Below, one piece after another: positions 1 through 9,127 of a stretch of 46,375 nt of DNA. The notes beneath the pieces are model-generated. The model was not told where the DNA came from and did not search any database. It saw nothing but the letters and a program-made list of their open reading frames with translations. Source of the stretch: Darwinimomas sp963643215 (GTDB lineage Bacteria; Bacillota; Clostridia; Lachnospirales; Lachnospiraceae); the NCBI GenBank assembly GCA_963643215.1, contig CAVIJY010000008.1, positions 1-46,375 on the forward strand, in the 5' to 3' direction. Made by a program: the position numbers and the translations under genes. Each line of letters starts with the position of its first letter. The first letter of the stretch is position 1.

Positions 1-11
1 TGCATTTGACA

Positions 12-85
12 CGAGGCGTGGCTCAGTTTGGTAGAGCGCAGCGTTCGGGACGCTGAGGCCGCAAGTTCGAATCTTGTCGCCTCGA
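12..85 (+). tRNA. tRNA-Pro (anticodon CGG)
   Basis: A complete 74-nt cloverleaf can be drawn. The acceptor arms CGAGGCG and CGCCTCG pair and leave discriminator A. The anticodon stem CAGCG/CGCTG encloses the loop TTCGGGA, so the anticodon is CGG, which reads CCG. The T-arm carries the usual TTCGAAT loop. CCA is not encoded. It is the first of four plus-strand tRNAs; its promoter lies outside the window. Confidence 0.95.
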
Positions 86-90
86 TTTAT

Positions 91-162
91 GGCCAATTAG
101 TCAAGCGGCTAAGACGTCGCCCTCTCACGGCGAAGGCCCGGGTTCGATTCCCGGATTGGTCA
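91..162 (+). tRNA. tRNA-Glu (anticodon CTC), copy 1
   Basis: A 72-nt cloverleaf has acceptor arms GGCCAAT/ATTGGTC (one G-T pair), anticodon stem TCGCC/GGCGA and loop CTCTCAC, giving anticodon CTC for GAG codons. CCA is not encoded. It begins 5 nt after tRNA-Pro, so the two are surely co-transcribed. An identical copy lies at 311-382. Confidence 0.95.
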
Positions 163-167
163 TCCGG

Positions 168-191
168 CTCCGGCATCCGGAGTATTTTTTT
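168..191 (+). terminator. Rho-independent terminator inside the tRNA cluster
   Basis: The arms CTCCGG (168-173) and CCGGAG (177-182) form a 6-bp stem with the triloop CAT, followed by TATTTTTTT. This is a textbook intrinsic terminator placed only 10 nt before tRNA-Thr. It should end the Pro-Glu transcript, at least partly. The downstream tRNAs would then rely on read-through or on another promoter. Confidence 0.6.
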
Positions 192-200
192 GGAAAACCT

Positions 201-273
201 GCTTCCTTAGCACAGTCGGTAGTGCACTTCACTCGTAATGAAGGGGTCGCCGGTTCGATTCCGGCAGGGAGCT
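201..273 (+). tRNA. tRNA-Thr (anticodon CGT)
   Basis: A 73-nt cloverleaf has acceptor arms GCTTCCT/AGGGAGC (one T-G pair) with discriminator T. The anticodon stem CTTCA/TGAAG holds the loop CTCGTAA, giving anticodon CGT for ACG codons. The T-stem GCCGG/CCGGC carries TTCGATT. CCA is not encoded. Confidence 0.95.
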
Positions 274-302
274 TTGTGCATTCACAACCTAATCATTTAT
301 AT
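274..302 (+). promoter_or_regulatory. Possible promoter for the second tRNA-Glu
   Basis: TTGTGC (274-279), a 17-bp spacer and TTATAT (297-302) resemble a sigma-A promoter that would start transcription about 1-3 nt before tRNA-Glu copy 2. The -35 box is weak. The same stretch can form a TTGTG/CACAA hairpin. Confidence 0.3.
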
Positions 303-310
303 TTCATCAA

Positions 311-382
311 GGCCAATTAGTCAAGCGGCTAAGACGTCGCCCTCTCACGGCGAAGGCCCGGGTTCGATTCCCGGATTGGTCA
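311..382 (+). tRNA. tRNA-Glu (anticodon CTC), copy 2
   Basis: This 72-nt gene is base-for-base identical to the copy at 91-162, while the flanks differ. Anticodon CTC reads GAG. It is the last tRNA of the cluster and is followed within 10 nt by a strong hairpin. Confidence 0.95.
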
Positions 383-390
383 TATCAAAA

Positions 391-424
391 AGGCTTCGGT
401 TCACCCGAAGCCTTTTCTGTTTTA
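391..424. terminator. Terminator between the tRNA cluster and polC
   Basis: AGGCTTCGG (391-399) pairs with CCGAAGCCT (405-413). The stem is preceded by an A run and followed by TTTTCTGTTTT, so it can terminate the plus-strand tRNA transcript. A shorter T run on the other strand may also help end the convergent polC transcript. Confidence 0.75.
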
Positions 425-472
425 TCAGTATGTTTTCAGACTCTCTTGCATCTTGGCGCTTTGGTTCTCTTA

Positions 473-3400
473 CTATCCCATCATATCGAAAAGGCTGATC
501 TGATTGCTCTCGGGAAGTCCGTTCAATGCTCCCAGCCCGCTGAGCGTCTCAACCAGAGTCGTACCTATCTTCGCCCGGCTCTTCAGATCGTCTCTTGACA
601 GATATCTGCCCTTTGCGGCCGCATCCTCCAGCTGCCTTGCCACCGACTCTCCAAGTCCGCTTATGCTTGAAAAGCTCGGTCTGAGCTTTCCGTCCTCTAT
701 CGAAAACCTTGTTGCCTTTGACTTATACAGGTCTATCGGAAGAAATTCATATCCCCTCGCATACATTTCCCTGGCTATCTTCAGATCTCTCAGTGTATCG
801 CTTTCTGTAGCCGAAAGCTTGTCCTTGGCATTGAGCTCTGCTATGGCCGCTTCCGCCACATCTCTTCCTCGGCACATCAGCTCATAGTTCATGCCGCTTG
901 CCATGATGGAAAAATAGGACGCGTAGTATGCCAGCGGATAGAATATCTTACAGTAAGCTATACGCCAGCTCATCATGACATACGCCGCCGCGTGCGCCTT
1001 CGGGAACATGTATTTTATCTTCTTGCAGGAATCGATGTACCACTCCGGTACTCCGTGCTCCCGCATCGTCGCCTCCCATTCTGGCGTCAGCCCCTTGCCC
1101 TTTCGCACAGCCTCCATTATCTTGAATGACTGTCCGGGGTCAAGATGCATCCCTATCAGATAGATCATGATATCATCACGGCAGCATATGGCGGTAGATA
1201 TCGTAGCCAGCCCCTGCTTTATTAGATCCTGCGCATTGCCCAGCCACACATCGGTTCCGTGAGCCAGTCCCGCTATGCGCACCAGATCCGAGAAGCCCTT
1301 GGGCTGAGCATCTATGAGCATCTGCATGGCGAAGTCCGTTCCGAATTCCGGTATGCCGAGAGAGCCCAGCGGACAGCCGCCTATGTCATCCGGCGTGATC
1401 CCGAGCACCTGAGTTCCCTTGAACAGCTCCATGGTCTCCCTGGAATCCAGCGGTATATCCTTGACCGGGTCTATTCCTGTCAGATCCTGCAGCATACGGA
1501 TGATCGTTGGAGCCTGATGCCCCAGTATATCCAGTTTCAGCAGGTTCTGATCGATCGAGTGATACTCAAAATGCGTTGTGATGGTGGACGTCGTCATATC
1601 ATTGGCAGGCCGCTGCACCGGAGTAAAGCTGTATATCTCCTCTCCGTGCGGAAGCACTATTATACCGCCTGGATGCTGCCCCGTAGTTCTCTTTATGCCT
1701 ACACATCCCTTCAGCAGCCTGTTTATCTCGCATTTGCGCTTGGCCTCGTGATGCTCCTCATAATATCTCTTCACATATCCATATGCCGTCTTGTCGGCTA
1801 TGGTGCCTATGGTTCCTGCCCTGAATGTATGCCCCTTTCCGAATATCACCTCCGTATAGGCATGCGCCTTGGCCTGATATTCCCCCGAGAAGTTCAGGTC
1901 TATATCAGGCTCCTTGTCTCCGTTGAAGCCCAGAAATGTCTCAAACGGTATATCATGTCCGTCCTTTTTCAGCTTCGCCCCACATACCGGGCATATCTTG
2001 TCAGGCATATCACAGCCGCTTTCTCCCGCGTATGCCTTCACATCCTCACTGTCAAAGTCAGAATATTTGCACTCAGTGCAATAGTAGTGAGCCGGCAGAG
2101 GATTCACCTCCGTGATTCCGGATGTATATGCCGCAAACGAGGAGCCTACAGAGCCCCTGGAGCCTACCAGATATCCGTCAGACATGCTCTTTTCCACCAG
2201 CTTTTTCGCTATGATATACATCACGGCATAACCGTTGGATATGATGGAGTTCAGCTCCTTTGCCAGCCTTTGCTCGACTATGGGCGGAAGCTCGTCCCCG
2301 TACTGCTCATGAGCCTTGGCATAGCAGGACTCCTGCAATATCTTGTCCGAATCTTCGATGACAGGAGGACATTTGTCAGGGCGCACCGGTTCTATATATT
2401 CGCACATATCAGCTATCATGCGCGTATTGGTCACCACTATCTCATATGCCTTGTCAGCTCCCAGATATGCGAACTCGTCCAGCATCTCCTGCGTCGTGCG
2501 CAGATACAGCGGCGGCTGTCTGTCAGCATCATCATATCCCATTCCGTAGAACAGTATGCGCCTGTATATCTCATCCTCGGGATTCAGAAAATGCACATCC
2601 CCCGTCGCTACGACAGGCTTGTTGTATATCTCTCCGAGCCTTATCACTCTTCTGTTGTATTCCCGCAGATCCTCTTCGCACGCAGCCGGGTAGTCCGGGC
2701 TGTCGATCATGAAGCGATTGTTGCCGATGGGCTGCACCTCAAGATAGTCGTAGAACTTCACAAGTCTTTCTATCTCCTCGTCGCTTTCGCCGCGTACTAT
2801 GGCACTGAAAAGCTCTCCGGCCTCACATGCCGAGCCTACTATCAGCCCCTCTCTCCACTTGTTCAGTACACTCTTCGGTATCCTCGGCTTCTTGTTGAAA
2901 TAATCAATATGGGAAAAAGAAATCAGCCTGTACAGATTGACTCTTCCGGTTTCATTTTTCGCGAATATAACCACATGGGTCATCCTCATCTTCTTGATCA
3001 CATCCGCGTCCGCCTCGGCCAGTCCGGCCGCATCCTTCAGCCTGGATACACCCCTGTCCCTCAGCATCTGTGCCAGCTTCAGGAATATATGCGCCGTACA
3101 CTCGGCATCATCCACAGCTCTGTGATGATTCTCAAGCGATACTCCAAGAGCCTTTGCCACTGAATCAAGCTTGAAGCGGTTCAGCTGCGGCAGCAGCAAT
3201 CTTGAGAGCCCCAGCGTATCCATGATGGTATATTCCCGTTCTATGCCCAGCTGCTGCGCATCACGCCTGATAAATGTCGTATCAAAGTCGGCATTGTGCG
3301 CCACCAGCACTGCATCTTTGCAAAACTCGATAAATTTCGGAAGTACATCATCTATAGCTCCGGCGCCTATGACCATGGAGTCATTGATTCCGGTGAGCTT

Positions 3401-4966
3401 CTCTATCCTGTACGGTATGGGCATCTTCGGATCTACAAATGAGGAGAACCGGTCGATTATCTCGCCCTTCTCCACCTTCACCGCTCCGATTTCTATGATC
3501 CGGTCCTCTGCAAAGGACAATCCCGTCGTCTCTATATCAAAAACCACAAATGTATCATCCAGATCATGCTCGCCGGGATTGTATACTATCTCCTTGATGT
3601 CATCTACCAGATAGCCCTCCACGCCGTAGAGTATCTTCGGGGCATTCTCCTTCATTTTCTGTACTGCGTGAAATGCCACCGGAAATGCCTGAACATTTCC
3701 GTGATCTGTGATAGCTATCGCGTCCATGCCCCAGCTTGCGGCCTGCTTTATGATGTCATCCGGGGATGAGACAGCATCCAGATCGCTGAAGTTGGTATGA
3801 CAGTGAAGCTCCACGCGCTTTACGGGAGCATCGTCCTTTCTGGTATTGAGTCCGAATGGCTCGCACTTCTTCACGCCGCGCACCGATCCCAGCGTCAGTT
3901 CGCCGTCGAAGCGGTCTATGGTCGTCGCCGCCCGCAGCTTTAAAAAAACTCCGTCCTTGAGAAACCAGGATACAGACTCTGCCTCATCCGGACCTATGAA
4001 CATCTTGACCGTGATAGAATCGGTGAAGTCCGTTATGTCAAACGAGAACATGGTGAGATCATTCTTTTTGAGCTTGCGCGCCACAACCTCGCTTATTCTT
4101 CCGCGAACCGTCACTTCCCCGATGACCTCCTGTATCTCGGAAAGCGGAGTAAACTCATCCATGAAACTCTTTCCGTACAGCACATCCGGATCGTCGGATT
4201 TGATGTATGCTTTTCTCGTATACGAGCCTTCTCCGCGGCCATAGCTCTTCTTTACGGTTTTTCCTTTATCCGAAGCAGCCCGGAACGCGGCCGGCGCCTT
4301 ATCATCGCTGCGGCGCTGCCCATCGGCAGGCGCTCCTGCAATACCCTCATGCGTATCTGCCGCGCCGGCGATCGGAACATCCATATACGGTTCAGTAGCG
4401 GCACGCTGCACATAACCGTCGGGCTGTCCGTATTCATATATATCCTGATCGACCTCTGCCTGCTCGCTCCTGCAATACCGGATGCTCACTTTGCAGCTCA
4501 GTGCGCAGCGCTGGTTGAAAAGTCTGGTGAGATATCTCTCCAGATCCCCGCCGAGATGTCTGTTTATATCCGTATCCTCGGCTGTGATCGTCATACTGTC
4601 CTCTGTAAAATCGATCTGTGCTCTCTGCAGCATGCGCTTTGCAAGAAAGCGTCTGCTGCCGAGTTCCTCGTATATATCCTCGCGGTACTCCCTGTACAGA
4701 TTCTCCGGTGTGTACTGGCTCGAAAGTGTAAAGTGAGGCTCTATGTGCACATCTATCTGCTTGCCGGGAAAGAGGCTCTGCTTTATCAGCTTCTCCATCC
4801 CGTGTATATCCCGATTTCCTATCAATGTGGGAAACAGTACCGTAATGCGCACACAGCTCATGTCTTTGGGCGCCTTCACGCCCTCGACATGAGCTTTTTT
4901 CAGTATATCTTCGTATTCACCTTTTATATCCATCGACGGAAATGCATCCACAAAGGACTTCGACAT
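473..4966 (-). CDS. polC: DNA polymerase III alpha subunit, PolC type
   Basis: Replicative DNA polymerase of low-GC Gram-positives, with its own 3'-5' proofreading exonuclease. The 1497-aa length suits the family (about 1430-1450) plus a low-complexity insert near residues 180-250. Domains in order: N-terminal domain 1-170; OB fold about 280-365; first PHP segment near 385-455 (ELHCHTNFSDLD, ITDHGN); exonuclease inserted at about 472-640 with Asp477/Glu479 (FDIETTG) and the HRAVDDA motif near 615; then the rest of PHP and the palm-fingers core, including GSRGSVGSSF, a four-cysteine zinc site (CTEC...CPVC) and PDIDLNFSGEY. An AAGGAGAGAG site precedes the ATG. It is the last gene of the uppS-cdsA-dxr-rseP-ispG-polC run, 20 nt after ispG. 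Confidence 0.98.
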   Translation of the reverse strand: MSKSFVDAFPSMDIKGEYEDILKKAHVEGVKAPKDMSCVRITVLFPTLIGNRDIHGMEKLIKQSLFPGKQIDVHIEPHFTLSSQYTPENLYREYREDIYEELGSRRFLAKRMLQRAQIDFTEDSMTITAEDTDINRHLGGDLERYLTRLFNQRCALSCKVSIRYCRSEQAEVDQDIYEYGQPDGYVQRAATEPYMDVPIAGAADTHEGIAGAPADGQRRSDDKAPAAFRAASDKGKTVKKSYGRGEGSYTRKAYIKSDDPDVLYGKSFMDEFTPLSEIQEVIGEVTVRGRISEVVARKLKKNDLTMFSFDITDFTDSITVKMFIGPDEAESVSWFLKDGVFLKLRAATTIDRFDGELTLGSVRGVKKCEPFGLNTRKDDAPVKRVELHCHTNFSDLDAVSSPDDIIKQAASWGMDAIAITDHGNVQAFPVAFHAVQKMKENAPKILYGVEGYLVDDIKEIVYNPGEHDLDDTFVVFDIETTGLSFAEDRIIEIGAVKVEKGEIIDRFSSFVDPKMPIPYRIEKLTGINDSMVIGAGAIDDVLPKFIEFCKDAVLVAHNADFDTTFIRRDAQQLGIEREYTIMDTLGLSRLLLPQLNRFKLDSVAKALGVSLENHHRAVDDAECTAHIFLKLAQMLRDRGVSRLKDAAGLAEADADVIKKMRMTHVVIFAKNETGRVNLYRLISFSHIDYFNKKPRIPKSVLNKWREGLIVGSACEAGELFSAIVRGESDEEIERLVKFYDYLEVQPIGNNRFMIDSPDYPAACEEDLREYNRRVIRLGEIYNKPVVATGDVHFLNPEDEIYRRILFYGMGYDDADRQPPLYLRTTQEMLDEFAYLGADKAYEIVVTNTRMIADMCEYIEPVRPDKCPPVIEDSDKILQESCYAKAHEQYGDELPPIVEQRLAKELNSIISNGYAVMYIIAKKLVEKSMSDGYLVGSRGSVGSSFAAYTSGITEVNPLPAHYYCTECKYSDFDSEDVKAYAGESGCDMPDKICPVCGAKLKKDGHDIPFETFLGFNGDKEPDIDLNFSGEYQAKAHAYTEVIFGKGHTFRAGTIGTIADKTAYGYVKRYYEEHHEAKRKCEINRLLKGCVGIKRTTGQHPGGIIVLPHGEEIYSFTPVQRPANDMTTSTITTHFEYHSIDQNLLKLDILGHQAPTIIRMLQDLTGIDPVKDIPLDSRETMELFKGTQVLGITPDDIGGCPLGSLGIPEFGTDFAMQMLIDAQPKGFSDLVRIAGLAHGTDVWLGNAQDLIKQGLATISTAICCRDDIMIYLIGMHLDPGQSFKIMEAVRKGKGLTPEWEATMREHGVPEWYIDSCKKIKYMFPKAHAAAYVMMSWRIAYCKIFYPLAYYASYFSIMASGMNYELMCRGRDVAEAAIAELNAKDKLSATESDTLRDLKIAREMYARGYEFLPIDLYKSKATRFSIEDGKLRPSFSSISGLGESVARQLEDAAAKGRYLSRDDLKSRAKIGTTLVETLSGLGALNGLPESNQISLFDMMG

Positions 4967-4986
4967 TCTCTCTCCTTACGGCTTTG

Positions 4987-6039
4987 TCATACCATACTGT
5001 CAAGCTCCTGTCTGAGCGCATCCAGCAGCTGATCCTCAGGTACCTTGCGTATGATCTGACCTTTTTTTATCAAAAGGCCCTCGCCTGCTCCCCCGGCGAT
5101 GCCTATATCCGCCTCTCTGGCCTCTCCCGGACCATTTACGACGCACCCCATGACAGCCACTTTTATATCTTTGTCATATCCGGATACCATGGCCTCTACC
5201 TGATCGGCGAGCCTTATGAGATCTATCTGGGTTCTGCCGCATGTGGGACAGGATACCACATCAACACCCCCCGACCGAAGACCGAGAGTCTTCAATATAT
5301 GCTTTGCAGTCACGATCTCCTCTACCGGCGCACCGGTCAGAGACACGCGTATGGTATCGCCTATGCCCTCGTGCAGGATGATCCCGAGGCCGACAGATGA
5401 CTTGATGGTTCCCACCTTCACCGTTCCCGCCTCCGTGATGCCCACATGCAGCGGATGATCCGTCTGCTTGGTGATGAGCTCATGAGCCTTTATACACATC
5501 ATCACATCGGAAGACTTTATGCTTATGACGATATTGTCATATCCCAGATCCTCGATCTGTCTGACATTGTTCAGTGCCGACTCTACCAGCCCCTCTGCGG
5601 TCACCCTGCCGTACTTTTCAAGTATATCCTTCTCCAGAGAGCCCGAATTGACTCCCACGCGTATCGGTATGCCGTGATCCCTTGCAGCATCCACGACGGC
5701 TTTTACGCGATCGGAGCTTCCGATATTGCCGGGATTGATGCGGATCTTGTCAGCGCCCGATTCTATCGCCTCTATAGCCAGTCTGTAGTCAAAATGTATG
5801 TCTGCGACGATGGGTATATGTATATGTGACTTTATGTCCTTTATGGCTCTGGCCGCCTCCATGTTGGGAGCCGCAACCCTGATGATATCACAGCCTGCAG
5901 CCTCAAGCTCGAGTATCTGTGCTGTCGTGGCATCGATATCCTCCGTATGAGTGTTGCACATCGACTGTATCAGCACCGGATTGCCTCCTCCGATGACCTG
6001 ATTTCCTATCCTGACAACTCTTGTGCTCTCTCTTCCCAT
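4987..6039 (-). CDS. ispG: 4-hydroxy-3-methylbut-2-enyl diphosphate synthase (flavodoxin)
   Basis: Penultimate enzyme of the MEP isoprenoid pathway; converts MEcPP to HMBPP with a [4Fe-4S] cluster. The start chosen is the ATG at 6039 because GGGAGGAAGAAAG lies directly before it and the protein then begins MGRESTRVVRIGNQ at 350 aa, the usual family length. An upstream in-frame ATG at 6111 would overlap rseP and has no comparable site. Cluster ligands are Cys264 and Cys267 (SCPTCGR) and Cys299 (MGCVVNGPGE), with conserved Glu306. It lies between rseP and polC; with dxr two genes away, two MEP steps share this operon. Confidence 0.96.
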   Translation of the reverse strand: MGRESTRVVRIGNQVIGGGNPVLIQSMCNTHTEDIDATTAQILELEAAGCDIIRVAAPNMEAARAIKDIKSHIHIPIVADIHFDYRLAIEAIESGADKIRINPGNIGSSDRVKAVVDAARDHGIPIRVGVNSGSLEKDILEKYGRVTAEGLVESALNNVRQIEDLGYDNIVISIKSSDVMMCIKAHELITKQTDHPLHVGITEAGTVKVGTIKSSVGLGIILHEGIGDTIRVSLTGAPVEEIVTAKHILKTLGLRSGGVDVVSCPTCGRTQIDLIRLADQVEAMVSGYDKDIKVAVMGCVVNGPGEAREADIGIAGGAGEGLLIKKGQIIRKVPEDQLLDALRQELDSMV

Positions 6040-6098
6040 CTTTCTTCCTCCCATATCTGCAGGACCGCGATGCCGCCTGTACCGGCTTTGGAGCCCGT

Positions 6099-7175
6099 TT
6101 ATCTCTGCCATCCGCCTATCCGTCCTATGTCATGTATCATGACCACAACCATCAGACCCATAAGCAGCACAAAGCCCGCCATGGCGACATATGCCTCGAG
6201 CTTTTTGTTGACCTCTTTCCCGGTTATCAGCTCATATATGATAAATATCAGCCGTCCCCCGTCCAGCGCCGGTATCGGAAGCAGATTCATGACACCGAGA
6301 TTGGCGCTGAACAGTATGATAAAGTTTAATATCGTCAGCATCACCACACCGATACCGTATTGATATGACTCGTCCACGGTATCTCCGATGACCTCAACCA
6401 TGCCCACCGGGCCCATCACGTCATTAAGCGAGGCATGCCCTCCCAGCATGAACTTTATGGATTCGATGCACATGAATATATTGTATCTCACCGTATAATA
6501 TCCGTATCTCATGGCGTCAAGGATATTTTTCGGATGATCTGTCACCGCATATCCTCTTACTCCCATCAGATATGTCCCTGTCTCTTCATCAAGCTTCGGA
6601 GTGATCGTGCATGACATCTTCATTCCGTCCCTGATGAACTCCACGTCCAGCTCCTCATCGGAATGCAGCGATATATACAGCCGCACCTCCTCGTAGATCT
6701 TTGTTCTGTGCCCGTTGATGCCGGTTATGACATCACCGGCCTGCATGCCTGCCTCCTGCGCCGGATATCCGTCTATCACGCTTTCCAGAACCGGTCTGGA
6801 TATCCCGGTAAATGACGACAGCACGCTCGCGCATACAAAGGCCAGTATAAAGTTAAACACAGGTCCTGCCGCTATGATGACAAAGCGCTGCCATGCGGAT
6901 TTTGAATGAAAATCGTCCTCATCCAGCTTCGACTTTGCATCTTTTGCATCATCATCCGGCTCCAGCTCACCCTTCATGGCACAGGAGCCCCCAAACGGAA
7001 GCGCCTTTATGGAATAGTCCGTCAGCTTCCCCTTCACCGTGGCTATGCGCGGACCCATACCTATGGAAAACTCCATCACCCTGACTCCGCATGCGACGGC
7101 AGCCATGAAATGCCCGAACTCATGAAACAGCACTATAAGTCCGAAGACAAGAATTGCAATCAAGATACTTATCAT
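6099..7175 (-). CDS. rseP: RIP metalloprotease RseP (site-2 protease)
   Basis: Membrane-embedded zinc protease that cleaves anti-sigma factors and signal-peptide remnants within the membrane. The zinc site HEFGH is at residues 18-22 in the first membrane segment. A PDZ domain spans about 125-190. The second conserved motif, NLLPIPALDGG, starts near residue 297 and supplies the third ligand Asp305. Further hydrophobic segments lie near 100, 275 and 335. At 358 aa it matches the Gram-positive RasP/YluC size. It begins 2 nt after the dxr stop, so the two are translationally linked. Confidence 0.96.
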   Translation of the reverse strand: MISILIAILVFGLIVLFHEFGHFMAAVACGVRVMEFSIGMGPRIATVKGKLTDYSIKALPFGGSCAMKGELEPDDDAKDAKSKLDEDDFHSKSAWQRFVIIAAGPVFNFILAFVCASVLSSFTGISRPVLESVIDGYPAQEAGMQAGDVITGINGHRTKIYEEVRLYISLHSDEELDVEFIRDGMKMSCTITPKLDEETGTYLMGVRGYAVTDHPKNILDAMRYGYYTVRYNIFMCIESIKFMLGGHASLNDVMGPVGMVEVIGDTVDESYQYGIGVVMLTILNFIILFSANLGVMNLLPIPALDGGRLIFIIYELITGKEVNKKLEAYVAMAGFVLLMGLMVVVMIHDIGRIGGWQR

Positions 7176-7177
7176 AT

Positions 7178-8320
7178 TTACAGCGAGCTCAAAAGCTCTC
7201 GTGTCTCCTTTTCTGCTTTAAGGATATCCTCAACTGTAGGATCCGCCTTTACAGCATGGTGATCCATGGCATATCTTATCATTTCACTGATGCGGGTAAA
7301 TGCTATCTCCCTGTTCAGGAATCTCGCCACCGCATATTCATTTGCCGCATTGAACACGGTAGGCATGCTTCCTCCCTGCGCCGCTGCCTCATATGCCATC
7401 TCCAGAGCATAAAATGTCTTCATGTCGGGCTTTTCGATCCTGATGCTGCTCATCGCCTCAAAATCCAACCTCGGAGAATCCATGCATCTTCTGTCCGGAT
7501 AGCACAGGGCGTATTGAATCGGCAGCTTCATATCCGGCGTTCCAAGCTGAGCTATCACTGCTCCGTCTCTGAACTGCACCATGGAATGAATGATGCTCCC
7601 CGGCTGTATCACTACCTGTATGCGCTGTGCCGGCACATCAAAAAGCCAGGATGCCTCCATGACTTCAAGTCCCTTGTTGACCATGGTCGCTGAATCTATG
7701 GTAATCTTCCTTCCCATGCTCCAGCTCGGATGCCTTAGTGCATCCTCTACAGTGACATGCTCCAGCATCTCACTCGTGTATCCCCTGAACGGTCCTCCCG
7801 ACGCGGTAAGCAATATCTTCTCTATCTCATCATGCTCTCCGCTGCGCAGACACTGAGCTATGGCACTGTGCTCTGAATCCACAGGGTAGATATTTACCCC
7901 TTTCTTTTTTGCAAGCGGCATGATGATGTGTCCGGCACATACAAGCGTTTCCTTGTTGGCAAGGGCTATGTCCTTTCCCGCCTCTATGGCCGCAATAGTC
8001 GGTCTGATTCCTATCATGCCCACCACGGCCGTAAGCACCATATCCGCTTCGTCCAGCTCACAGGCCGCTATGAGGCCGTCCATGCCGTGCATCACTCTGA
8101 CACCTGTATCGGATACACGCCTTTTCAGCTCTGCGGCTCTGCTCTCATCCCATACCACCGCCAGCTCGGGTCTGAATTCTCTGATCTGCTTTTCAAGCAG
8201 GTCTATATTGGAATGTGCAGCCAGCGCCGCTATTCTGATATCCGCCTGATTTCTTACAACATCAAGCGTCTGCGTTCCTATCGAGCCTGTAGACCCAAGT
8301 ACAGAAATAACCTTCATCAT
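7178..8320 (-). CDS. dxr: 1-deoxy-D-xylulose 5-phosphate reductoisomerase
   Basis: First committed enzyme of the MEP pathway; turns DXP into MEP using NADPH and a divalent metal. The NADPH-binding GSTGSIG is at residues 9-15, and the conserved ANKETLV, PVDSEHSA (metal-site region) and SGGPFR blocks follow in order between about 120 and 180. The 380-aa length is normal. It sits between cdsA and rseP as in Bacillus and many Clostridia. Confidence 0.97.
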   Translation of the reverse strand: MMKVISVLGSTGSIGTQTLDVVRNQADIRIAALAAHSNIDLLEKQIREFRPELAVVWDESRAAELKRRVSDTGVRVMHGMDGLIAACELDEADMVLTAVVGMIGIRPTIAAIEAGKDIALANKETLVCAGHIIMPLAKKKGVNIYPVDSEHSAIAQCLRSGEHDEIEKILLTASGGPFRGYTSEMLEHVTVEDALRHPSWSMGRKITIDSATMVNKGLEVMEASWLFDVPAQRIQVVIQPGSIIHSMVQFRDGAVIAQLGTPDMKLPIQYALCYPDRRCMDSPRLDFEAMSSIRIEKPDMKTFYALEMAYEAAAQGGSMPTVFNAANEYAVARFLNREIAFTRISEMIRYAMDHHAVKADPTVEDILKAEKETRELLSSL

Positions 8321-8335
8321 ACCCTCTTTCAGATC

Positions 8336-9127
8336 CTATCTCATAAAAATCACAGCCCAGCAATATATGAGTGCGCCGGCAAACAGCGTAGAATCGAATC
8401 TGTCCATCACGCCTCCGTGTCCGGCTATGAGATGCCCGTAGTCCTTCTTTCCGTATCTTCTCTTTATGGATGAAGCCGCCAGATCTCCGAGCTGACTCGC
8501 AACTGCTCCGACAGCGGCAGCAAGAGCCGTCTCAAGGACGGGCCGACTCATTGCAGCAGCCAGCGCCCCGCCGATCGCCGCCGATCCGGCTATCCCGCCT
8601 ATGCATCCCTCCACCGACTTCTTCGGGCTTAGCACAGGAAAAGGATGATGTTTTCCGAGCGTCATCCCCGTGACATATGCTAAAGTATCGCTTCCCCACG
8701 AGGCTATCATAACCAGATAGGCCAGTATCAGCCCGTCCGGCATTCTCCTGAGAAGATACAGGCAGGATGACATGATGCCAGGATATACGATCATAAGCGG
8801 AACAAATGCTCTTTTATCTATGACAAAGTCAGGATATCTCAATACATGCATGCTCATCACCGCCACTCCGACAGCGACAGCGGCAAAAACAAGCATGCGC
8901 ATGCTGTCGCATATCCCGTCATTGAGCAGCAGGAGATAGTACACCGCCACCGCCGCATATGCCGCACCGCTTTGCGCCGTCTTCTGCTCCGTAACGGAAG
9001 CAATCTCGCGGATACCCAGCAGTCCGACAGCGCAGCATACGCCCCAGAGCAGCATACCTCCGGTATATATGGAATATATAGCCATGACCAGCAGGAGCGC
9101 CCCGCTGATGATTCGCTGTATCAACAT
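8336..9127 (-). CDS. cdsA: Phosphatidate cytidylyltransferase (CDP-diglyceride synthase)
   Basis: Integral membrane enzyme that makes CDP-diacylglycerol, the precursor of anionic phospholipids. The 263-aa protein is almost entirely hydrophobic, with about seven predicted membrane segments. The family signature occupies residues 211-246 (SQLGDLAASSIKRR, KDYGHLIAGHGG, MDRFDS), and SPKKSVEG is at 167. Its start overlaps the uppS stop by one base (TAATG), indicating translational coupling. Confidence 0.95.
   Translation of the reverse strand: MLIQRIISGALLLVMAIYSIYTGGMLLWGVCCAVGLLGIREIASVTEQKTAQSGAAYAAVAVYYLLLLNDGICDSMRMLVFAAVAVGVAVMSMHVLRYPDFVIDKRAFVPLMIVYPGIMSSCLYLLRRMPDGLILAYLVMIASWGSDTLAYVTGMTLGKHHPFPVLSPKKSVEGCIGGIAGSAAIGGALAAAMSRPVLETALAAAVGAVASQLGDLAASSIKRRYGKKDYGHLIAGHGGVMDRFDSTLFAGALIYCWAVIFMR

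Noticed and set aside
1259..3163. 634-codon open frame on the plus strand
   Set aside because: It is wholly antisense to polC, has no recognisable domain or ribosome-binding site, and reflects the codon bias of polC.
5216..5458. Short plus-strand frames antisense to ispG, rseP, dxr, der and other core genes
   Set aside because: They are shadows of minus-strand genes without ribosome-binding sites or recognisable protein features.
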